Shown here piece after piece: positions 35,458 through 41,457 of a stretch of DNA of 41,457 nt (positions are counted from its first letter, which is position 1; every line of letters begins with the position of its first letter). The position numbers were made by a program, and so were the translations under genes. The DNA is taken from positions 1 through 41,457 of IMG/VR virus record IMGVR_UViG_3300004770_000042; one strand, given 5' to 3'. The stretch comes from a virus. The notes below the pieces were generated by a model. The model searched no databases. It saw only the letters and a program-made list of their open reading frames with translations, and had not been told where the DNA came from.

Positions 35458-37173
35458 GTGAGCTCGATTGATTTCTCGCCTCCGAGTTATCGTGCAGCCT
35501 CCTCTGATCTAACAATCTCGATCTCCCCACTAGGTCTTGTAGAACTAGCGGATGAAGAGTTTGAGGTTCACGGTCCCCGCCTTAACCGTTATTCCCTTAA
35601 CTGGGCTATGTATCTTGGTCACCACTGGTCTTACCGCCGTCAGACAGGCGAAACCCAGCTGGCTCTTAACTATTATCGCGCCTTTACAGATTTCGTAATT
35701 AACTTTACTTTCGGTAAAGGGGTCTCCTTCCGTTCCCCGAAAGAAACGGAAGCCATTGTCCCAGACCTGCTCGAAAGAGTTTGGGAGACAGATAACAACA
35801 AAGCCACAGTACTGTGGGAAATCGGTCAGCAGGGATCTGTTTCTGGTGACTGCTTTATCAAGGTCGCTTATGAAGAAGGTTATAAAGACCCCGCTGGTAG
35901 AGAACACCCTGGACGAGTTCGTATTCTTCCCCTGAACTCTTCTTTTGCTTTCCCAGAGTTCCACCCCCATGACCGCGAGCGCTTAATCCGATTTAAGCTT
36001 AAGTATCGTTTTTGGGGAACATCACTAGAAGGAACACGTCAAGTATTTACCTACACGGAAATCTTGACAGACGACATTATCGAGGAATACATAAATGACG
36101 AACTCATTGACTCGCGCCCTAACCCACTTGGTGTCATCCCTGTTATTCATATTCCGAATGTTCGTATCAGTGGTAGCCCTTGGGGTCTCAGTGATTGCAA
36201 CGACATTATTAACATTAACCGCGCTTACAATGAAACCGCTACTGATATTGCTGACATTGTTAACTACCACGCGGCACCGGTTACGGTCATCATTGGCGCA
36301 AAGGCCTCACAATTAGAAAAGGGCGCCAACAAGGTATGGGGCGGACTTCCAAAAGACGCTCGCGTTGAGAATCTTGAAGGCGGAGCTCAAGGACTAAAGG
36401 GAGCTATGGACTTCTTGGCAATGCTCAAGAAGTCTATGCACGAAATGGTAGGTGTTCCAGAGACAGCTCTTGGACAAGCAATGCCAGTCTCAAATACCTC
36501 TGGTGTTGCTCTTAGCATCATGTTCCAGCCTTTGATGAACCGCTACCACCAGAAAATCGTTCAATATGCACACGGTCTAGAACGCATCAATGAGCTAGTT
36601 TTGTTAAGCCTAGCCCTTAAGGAACCAGAAGTATTTACTTGGGATCCTGTAACTAAGACCACACCTTTAAAGCCTGGGCAGTTGGCTCAACTAGATTTTA
36701 ATGACTCAATCACCTATCGATCGATTGTCCACTTCCCACAGCCACTACCACTAGACAAGCTGATTGCTATCAATGAAGTTCAATCAATGCTTTCTCTTGG
36801 TCTTGAGTCTAAGGAAGGCGCTTTGCGCATTTTGGGTGAAGAGTTCCCAGCAGAGAAGCTTACTGAAATCCGTCAAGAGCTTCTTGATGACGCTAAGGCT
36901 GATGGGGCGCTTAAGTTGCTCCAGACTCAGATCGAGAACGACATCATGAACCTTACTGGTATGCAATCCCCACAAGGCAAAGAGGCAGCCTCACCTGTAG
37001 AGGCTAACCCGGAGACTGGTCAAGGCATTCCTCAGTCCACACTCCCACCAGTAGTAGATGCGGCAAGCATTGAGGCTCAATCAGGGGAGCAACAACTACG
37101 AGTCAACCTCGTAACTGAAGCTTACGGAACATCACTCCCTAACAGGAAGGTTCCGCGAGACTACGAAAAATAA
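35458..37173 (+). CDS. portal protein
   Basis: 571 residues from GTG 35458 with AAAGAGG six bases upstream (TTG 35455 is too close). YYRAFTDFVINFTFGKGVSF, GDCFIKVAYEEG, LPLNSSFAFPEF, HIPNVRISGSPWGLSDCNDI and a long helical crown with AMPVSNTSGVALSIMFQPL fit the SPP1-like portal family. Forms the 12-mer through which DNA enters and which nucleates head assembly. Lies after terminase and before scaffold as expected. Confidence 0.9.
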   Translation: MSSIDFSPPSYRAASSDLTISISPLGLVELADEEFEVHGPRLNRYSLNWAMYLGHHWSYRRQTGETQLALNYYRAFTDFVINFTFGKGVSFRSPKETEAIVPDLLERVWETDNNKATVLWEIGQQGSVSGDCFIKVAYEEGYKDPAGREHPGRVRILPLNSSFAFPEFHPHDRERLIRFKLKYRFWGTSLEGTRQVFTYTEILTDDIIEEYINDELIDSRPNPLGVIPVIHIPNVRISGSPWGLSDCNDIININRAYNETATDIADIVNYHAAPVTVIIGAKASQLEKGANKVWGGLPKDARVENLEGGAQGLKGAMDFLAMLKKSMHEMVGVPETALGQAMPVSNTSGVALSIMFQPLMNRYHQKIVQYAHGLERINELVLLSLALKEPEVFTWDPVTKTTPLKPGQLAQLDFNDSITYRSIVHFPQPLPLDKLIAINEVQSMLSLGLESKEGALRILGEEFPAEKLTEIRQELLDDAKADGALKLLQTQIENDIMNLTGMQSPQGKEAASPVEANPETGQGIPQSTLPPVVDAASIEAQSGEQQLRVNLVTEAYGTSLPNRKVPRDYEK

Positions 37174-37291
37174 GCGTTTACGCTGACACTTTCGTAGTGT
37201 AAAGAGAAAATAAGAATACACGTTAGGTCATTTGTGCTACGGGCTTCGGCTCAATTCGGATAACGACCCCTAGGATACTAAGGATATAATC
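37174..37291 (+). promoter_or_regulatory. leader between portal and scaffold
   Basis: 118 bases without a gene. Contains repeats GTTTACGCTGACACTTTCGTAGTG and ACGGGCTTCGGCTC as possible hairpins, and AAGGA before the scaffold ATG. A structured leader may set the ratio of portal to scaffold. Confidence 0.35.
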
Positions 37292-38083
37292 ATGGCAGAA
37301 ACAGCAGAACAGATGGCAGCCGCTTTTGAAGCAGAGGCCAATGTCGCTCCAGTCGTAAATGTGTCGGGCGTTGACGCGCCTACTGTTGCAATTGGACTAG
37401 AGAACGACTCCACCAAGTCTTCAAAGTTTTATACTGAAGATGATTTGGCTCGTGTTCGTTCACAAGAAAAAGAAAAGCTTTACCCTCAGATCGATGAACT
37501 GAAGGCTAAAGTATCTGCTCTTGAAAAAGAAAAAGAAGAAAAAGCAGCTCGTAAAGCAGCTGAAGCCGCTGAAAAAGAGGCTCAGCAAAAAGCTAAGCTC
37601 GAAGAGGATCTAGACACTAGAGGACTCGTGGAGCTTAAAACTAAAGAGTTGCAAGAGCAGTTGGAGCGTGAGCGTAACGAACGCGAACGTGCCTTCGCTC
37701 TTCTGGAGCGCGAACAAAAGTTTGCTGAACTGCAAACATATCGTCAACAACTTCTTGAACAAGAACGTGACAATATTATTCCGGAACTGCTTGATTTAGT
37801 CAGCGGGAATACCCCTGAAGAAGTTCAAGCAAGTGTTGAAGGATTAAAGTCACGGTCAGCAAGAATATTTGAATCGGTGCAGGAAGCTTCGCAAGCAACC
37901 CGCCGAGAAATGGTTGGTACAAAGGCAACTTTGCCACCAGCAGGACCACTGGAAACTAATTCGGAACAACGTTCGTTAACGGCGCAAGAAATTGCGTCAA
38001 TGTCCATGGATGAATACGCGAAATACAGACCTCGAATCATGAGCGATTCCGCTCGTGGTAAGACTCGTGGACTTTTCGGCTAA
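37292..38083 (+). CDS. capsid scaffolding protein
   Basis: 263 residues, very charged. Central coiled coil (LEKEKEEKAARKAAEAAEKE and LQEQLERERNERERAFALLE) with a polar N-terminus and a short basic C-terminus (SDSARGKTRGLFG) that can bind the capsid protein. Position directly before the capsid gene is typical. Could contain an embedded protease, but no catalytic motif is visible. Confidence 0.85.
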   Translation: MAETAEQMAAAFEAEANVAPVVNVSGVDAPTVAIGLENDSTKSSKFYTEDDLARVRSQEKEKLYPQIDELKAKVSALEKEKEEKAARKAAEAAEKEAQQKAKLEEDLDTRGLVELKTKELQEQLERERNERERAFALLEREQKFAELQTYRQQLLEQERDNIIPELLDLVSGNTPEEVQASVEGLKSRSARIFESVQEASQATRREMVGTKATLPPAGPLETNSEQRSLTAQEIASMSMDEYAKYRPRIMSDSARGKTRGLFG

Positions 38084-38120
38084 ACCCACTTAATTTAACA
38101 ACTATCTAGGAGTCATATAA

Positions 38121-39191
38121 ATGGCATCAGGAATTACAGGTACCGGCAATCTTGCCGCGTCACCAACAGCGTACTCAGGTACCAACACCCAGCTGACTCA
38201 AGCGATTCAGACAATCTGGTCCAAGGAAATCTTGTTCCAAGCAATGCCTATCCTTCGCTTTGAGCAGTTCGCAGTCAAGAAGACTGAACTCGGTGTTGCT
38301 CCTGGTCTTCAGATCAACTTCATGCGTTACAACAACCTCGGTTTTGCTTCACCGCTCGTCGAAGGTGTTCGTATGCAGACAAACGCCCTCACAGCACAGC
38401 AATTCTCAATCACAGTAACAGAGCATGGTTATGCTCTTGCTGTTTCAGAGCTCTTGCTCAATGCTTCATTTGATGACGTAATGGCTTCTGCCTCACGTCT
38501 TCTCGGTCGTAACATGGCTATCTACCTTGATCAGCTTTCACGCGACACCCTGTACTCAGCTTCTTCAACCATCTACGGTGAAGATCGCTCTAACGTAACC
38601 GCTGTTAACAGCTGGTACGCATACGGTACAGAAGGAACCAGCCGCGCAAGCATGACCGGTTCATACTACCTCACACCTCGCACCATCAAGGATGCTGCCG
38701 AGACATTAGCCACAAAGAACATCCCTCGCCTCGGTGAGACCTATGTTGCTTTCGTGCACCCACACCAATCACGTCGTCTCCGCGACATGCCTGAGTTCAT
38801 CGAAGTCACGAAGTATGCCGCTCCTGGTAACTTCATGCTCGGTGAGATCGGTCGCCTCTACGACACAGTATTCATTGAGACCACTCAGGTTCTCAAGGTT
38901 GCTGGTGGTGCTGGTTCTGGTTACTCAGCTGATACAACTGTTGCTAACCCAGTTGTAGTTCCTGGTGGAGGCTACACAACCCCAGCAACACTCACCGGTA
39001 ACGGTGCATCTGACCGCTACTCAGCTATCTTCATTGGAGATAACGCGTTCGGTCACGCGATCTCACTTCCAGTCGAACTCCGCGATGGCGGTATCTTGGA
39101 CTTCGGTCGTGAGCACGCACTTGCTTGGTACTCAATCTTCGGTCTTGGTCTAATTACAGATCAGAGCGTAGTAATTGCGGAGACCAACTAA
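38121..39191 (+). CDS. major capsid protein, N4-gp56-like
   Basis: 356 residues. TQAIQTIWSKEILFQAMPIL, FAVKKTELGVAPGLQINFMR, TEHGYALAVSELLLN and the P-domain VAFVHPHQSRRLRDMPEFIE, with GEIGRLYDTVFIETTQV, are typical of the N4-gp56 family of HK97-fold capsid proteins. AGGAG precedes ATG 38121. Codons are biased to C-ending ones, as expected for the most abundant protein. Confidence 0.93.
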   Translation: MASGITGTGNLAASPTAYSGTNTQLTQAIQTIWSKEILFQAMPILRFEQFAVKKTELGVAPGLQINFMRYNNLGFASPLVEGVRMQTNALTAQQFSITVTEHGYALAVSELLLNASFDDVMASASRLLGRNMAIYLDQLSRDTLYSASSTIYGEDRSNVTAVNSWYAYGTEGTSRASMTGSYYLTPRTIKDAAETLATKNIPRLGETYVAFVHPHQSRRLRDMPEFIEVTKYAAPGNFMLGEIGRLYDTVFIETTQVLKVAGGAGSGYSADTTVANPVVVPGGGYTTPATLTGNGASDRYSAIFIGDNAFGHAISLPVELRDGGILDFGREHALAWYSIFGLGLITDQSVVIAETN

Positions 39192-39212
39192 GAAAAACTT
39201 AATAGCTTAAAG

Positions 39213-39238
39213 GGCGGGGGCGTTGAAACCCCCGCCTT
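39213..39238 (+). terminator. hairpin after the capsid gene
   Basis: GGCGGGGG pairs with CCCCCGCC around a nine-base loop, followed by TTAT. The U-tail is short, so it may attenuate rather than stop transcription. Confidence 0.6.
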
Positions 39239-39270
39239 ATCTAACAGAGACACTAAATTGGAGAAAACTA

Positions 39271-39636
39271 ATGGCAAAAGCAAAGCCCACTGATGTAACA
39301 GGTCGTATGCGCGAGCAACTTCAAGAGCAAGCATTTTCAGCTCAGCAAGATGCCGCAAACTCAATGTCGATGGCTACAGCTCAGGCGAAAGTAGACCTAG
39401 AGACCACCACTATCGATGCAACTCAACCTAACCGCGCCACAGTTATTGTGGATGATGCGATTACAGTTGGAGCCACTGAAGAAGATGAAGTAGAAATCCG
39501 TGTAGTACAAGATCTTGAAAACATGACTCTTGGACATGGAAATAACTATAACTTTAAAGCTGGTCAAAAGTACAAAGTTAAGAAACATGTAGCCCAGCAC
39601 CTTAAGGAAAAGGGTTACTTGGCAGGAGTTATCTAA
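39271..39636 (+). CDS. 121-residue unknown protein after the capsid gene
   Basis: ATG 39271 with GGAG eight bases upstream; the longer frame crosses the hairpin. Helical N-terminus, Thr-rich middle, and a C-terminal beta domain (IRVVQDLENMTLGHGNNYNF, KYKVKKHVAQHLKEKGYL) that looks like a small SH3-type or decoration domain. Possibly a head accessory protein. Confidence 0.65.
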   Translation: MAKAKPTDVTGRMREQLQEQAFSAQQDAANSMSMATAQAKVDLETTTIDATQPNRATVIVDDAITVGATEEDEVEIRVVQDLENMTLGHGNNYNFKAGQKYKVKKHVAQHLKEKGYLAGVI

Positions 39637-39655
39637 GCATAACCTGTTAGGAGTG

Positions 39656-39681
39656 GGCGCCTACGGGCGCCTTCTTCGTTT
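39656..39681 (+). terminator. intrinsic terminator
   Basis: GGCGCC-TACG-GGCGCC followed by TTCTTCGTTT, a short stable stem with a U-rich tail. Confidence 0.7.
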
Positions 39682-39690
39682 GTAGAGATT

Positions 39691-39719
39691 TTTCAAGCGC
39701 TATGCGCCATCATTATACA
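39691..39719 (+). promoter_or_regulatory. promoter for the connector gene
   Basis: TTTCAA (39691-39696) and TATACA (39714-39719) are 17 bases apart, 23 bases before the GTG start of the next gene. Directly after the terminator, so the tail-side genes form a new unit. Confidence 0.5.
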
Positions 39720-39741
39720 TACCGTAATGTAGGGAGTTTCT

Positions 39742-40830
39742 GTGGCTGCTTTATCTGACATTCTCTCTAGAGTTCGTTTAGAGCTTGGGGATCAGCAAAA
39801 AGCCTTCAACTTTACCGCCACTGGCGATGGAACAACTACCATATTCCCCACAGGCATTAAGCCTATTGAAACAACTAATCTCTATGTAACTATCAATAGT
39901 AACCCTATTGCCTATCCTTATGGATATACTATCGAGGAAGATACTGGAATTATCACCTTTGTCACAGCTCCAGCAAATAACGCCACTATCTTTGTAGAGG
40001 GTCTTCAAGATCGTTATTTTTTAGACTCTGAACTATGTAATTTTATTAATGATGCTGTAAACCAGCATACATATAACCGTGTAGATTCTTTTGGCACTCA
40101 AGTGACTATCTCATCATTAGATGCTGTTGAGGAATATCCAGTTGCTATTTTAGCTACCATTGAAGCTCTCTGGGCTTTGGCTACAGACGCTGCATTTGAT
40201 ATTGATATTCAAGCCCCAGACGGTGTTAATATTCCCCGATCTGAGCGCTATCGCCAATTAACAGGAATCATTCAACAACGTTGGGAACAATACAAGACCC
40301 TCTGTGCACAATTAAATGTAGGTCTGTGGAAGATTGAAATGGGAACTCTTATTCGGACATCCCGCACAACTAACAAGTATGTTCCTATCTATGTTGGTCA
40401 AGAGGTAGATGACTCCCGCAAGCCGGAGAGAGTTTACATTAAGAACAACCTTACAGGTAAATCCCCCCTACCAACTAATGCTCAAAATTACGACATTGTC
40501 CTCTATCAAGGTAATAGCTATGCTATTGAGTTTGATTTCCCATTTGACGCTTCACTATTCACTTGGGCCGCTCAAATCCGCACTTACCCAAATGCCCCTT
40601 CAATCTACGCCAACTTTACCGTAAATATCTTGTCTTACTCATCTGCTATCAGCAAAGTCCAACTAACCCTAAGCGTAAACGACACTCAATACCTACCTGT
40701 TCGTGGGTTCTGGGATCTACTTGCCACTGAAGTATCTAACTCACAGGTGGCGATCACGTACCTAAAAGGTCAAGTATTCGTAACTCAAGCTGTAACCGAC
40801 TCTTCTGGCGCCTTGAATGGAAGCTGGTAA
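39742..40830 (+). CDS. head-tail connector-like protein with a baseplate-like C-terminal domain
   Basis: 362 residues from GTG 39742 (AGGGAG upstream). N-terminal part: LSDILSRVRLELGD helix, a beta domain TGIKPIETTNLYVTINSNPI with GYTIEEDTGIITF, then helices YFLDSELCNFINDAVNQHTY and LTGIIQQRWEQYKTLC as in head-to-tail adaptors. C-terminal part (from about 250): YDIVLYQGNSYAIEFDFPFD and RGFWDLLATEV resemble the BppU/fibre N-terminal domain of baseplates. The fusion is unusual. Role from position and pattern. Confidence 0.6.
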   Translation: MAALSDILSRVRLELGDQQKAFNFTATGDGTTTIFPTGIKPIETTNLYVTINSNPIAYPYGYTIEEDTGIITFVTAPANNATIFVEGLQDRYFLDSELCNFINDAVNQHTYNRVDSFGTQVTISSLDAVEEYPVAILATIEALWALATDAAFDIDIQAPDGVNIPRSERYRQLTGIIQQRWEQYKTLCAQLNVGLWKIEMGTLIRTSRTTNKYVPIYVGQEVDDSRKPERVYIKNNLTGKSPLPTNAQNYDIVLYQGNSYAIEFDFPFDASLFTWAAQIRTYPNAPSIYANFTVNILSYSSAISKVQLTLSVNDTQYLPVRGFWDLLATEVSNSQVAITYLKGQVFVTQAVTDSSGALNGSW

Positions 40831-40833
40831 TAA

Positions 40834-41457
40834 TTGAGCTACTGCAACTCTTGTAATAACTGGCCTTGTCAATGCGCAATCCAGGTAGTTACCCCTGCAC
40901 CAATAGTCATCAGCGTAACTCCTGAGACTAATACCAACATTCTTCCAGGGTTTACCGCACAAGGTATTCAGGGAACTCAAGGTAAGTTGGGCGCACAAGG
41001 CGTTGCTGGACAGTACGCTGCTCAAGGTATTCAAGGAGCAACGGGAGCACAAGGTTATGGGTATGCACAGTCACAAGGTATACAGGGGGCACAAGGGGTA
41101 CAGGGGCTGGTGGGAGGGCATGGTTCCCAAGGAACCACTGGACGATCAGGTGTGCAAGGCTATACAGGAGCTCAAGGAATCCAAGGCGTTCAAGGTACGC
41201 AAGGTCTATTAGGCTTGCAAGGTACGCAAGGAACGCAAGGAACTCAAGGAATCCAAGGCGTTCAAGGTACGCAAGGTCTATTAGGCTTGCAAGGTACGCA
41301 AGGAGTTCAGGGCGTACAGGGCAACACAGGTATTCAGGGCGCGGTAGGTACACAAGGCGCAACTGGAACGCAAGGCACACAGGGCGTTCAAGGTGTTCAG
41401 GGTACACAAGGCGTTCAAGGCTTGCTTGGCTTGCAGGGCGTTACTGGCGCTCAGGGC
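40834..41457 (+). CDS. collagen-like tail fibre protein (partial)
   Basis: TTG 40834; the frame is open to the window end (208 residues so far). N-terminus [20 protein letters not shown] has a five-Cys cluster, then a short Pro-rich part, then uninterrupted Gly-x-Gln/Gly-x-y triplets (GIQGTQG, GVQGLVG), typical of phage collagen-like fibres that trimerise. The Cys cluster could bind metal or anchor the fibre. The reverse-strand long frame here is a shadow of the triplets. Confidence 0.8.
   Translation, partial: MSYCNSCNNWPCQCAIQVVTPAPIVISVTPETNTNILPGFTAQGIQGTQGKLGAQGVAGQYAAQGIQGATGAQGYGYAQSQGIQGAQGVQGLVGGHGSQGTTGRSGVQGYTGAQGIQGVQGTQGLLGLQGTQGTQGTQGIQGVQGTQGLLGLQGTQGVQGVQGNTGIQGAVGTQGATGTQGTQGVQGVQGTQGVQGLLGLQGVTGAQG
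41171..41304 (+). repeat. 72-bp period tandem repeat in the collagen-like gene
   Basis: Bases 41171-41232 and 41243-41304 are identical over 62 bases, offset by 72 (24 codons, eight collagen triplets). Exact identity at the DNA level shows a recent duplication; the length of the fibre can probably change by slippage. Confidence 0.8.

Noticed and set aside
35545-35970. 141-codon minus-strand frame inside the portal gene
   Set aside because: Shadow of the portal reading frame; no supporting signals.
37174-37291. Possible tRNA in the portal-scaffold gap
   Set aside because: Hairpin-like words are present, but no cloverleaf with a T-loop GTTCRA and acceptor stem could be formed. No tRNA was recognised elsewhere in the window.
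41171-41304. Possible CRISPR-like repeat array
   Set aside because: Repeats are in-frame collagen triplets with no unique spacers.
40952-41407. 151-codon open frame on the minus strand opposite the collagen-like gene
   Set aside because: It is the antisense of Gly-x-y triplets (low-complexity Leu/Tyr/Pro), has no ribosome site and no family resemblance.

Overview
The window looks like part of the genome of a tailed (siphovirus-type) phage that infects an actinobacterium. Evidence for a phage: a large terminase, portal, scaffold and N4-gp56-type major capsid gene in canonical order (32963-39191), a connector-like gene, a collagen-like fibre gene running off the right end, and a lysis block with three cell-wall hydrolase-like genes. 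Evidence for an actinobacterial host: a WhiB-like Fe-S regulator (27711-27992), an adenosylcobalamin-type ribonucleotide reductase, a DUF4192-like protein, TAnnnT-type -10 boxes and several probable leaderless starts. Base composition is moderate (roughly mid-40s % GC by eye), lower than typical Streptomyces or Mycobacterium phages; a low-GC, for example freshwater, actinobacterium is plausible but is inference.

Layout. 1-6634 (+): small virion-type or unknown genes, a nucleotidyltransferase-like protein, a degenerate HAD-like protein, a TGT/DpdA-like two-domain protein and a monomeric class II ribonucleotide reductase, closed by a strong terminator. 6794-16571 (-): about 30 very small genes in tightly overlapping (ATGA/TAATG) leftward operons. 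They include an orphan sigma-region-4-like protein, a DUF1281-like protein, a DUF4192-like protein, an Sm/SH3-barrel-like protein, an ArdC-like antirestriction protein, zinc-ribbon microproteins and one-helix membrane peptides. These operons are separated by six near-copies of one complex regulatory cassette: terminator, sigma-A-like promoter, GA-rich and CCGGGA-rich middle, tandem AAATCGTTATC repeats, a second -10 box 30-32 nt further on, usually a 5' hairpin, and a GATAGG(A) Shine-Dalgarno. The largest cassette region contains a perfect canonical ParB site (parS, 10319-10334).

16923-22177 (+): another chain of overlapping small genes (zinc fingers, membrane peptides, a paralogous pair), an FkbM-like methyltransferase, small basic proteins and an endonuclease VII. 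21656-24220: an endonuclease-rich segment with two further HNH genes and a C5-cytosine methyltransferase interrupted by two frameshifts. 24228-27669 (+): small proteins and two tail/fibre-type structural genes, closed by a terminator. 27711-28491 (-): WhiB-like and secreted lytic-transglycosylase-like genes. 28710-31231 (+): lysis block (membrane proteins, a permuted NlpC/P60-like peptidase, a CHAP endolysin, holin candidates). 31312-41457 (+): packaging and head genes, then connector and collagen-like fibre.

How it fits together: the rightward modules build and release virions and supply dNTPs. The leftward module looks like an early/accessory region whose units share one standard dual-promoter control element, so all could respond to one regulator. 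No integrase, ParA/ParB, DNA polymerase, CRISPR array or tRNA was found in this window, so the parS site would have to recruit a ParB made by the host or encoded elsewhere on the phage.
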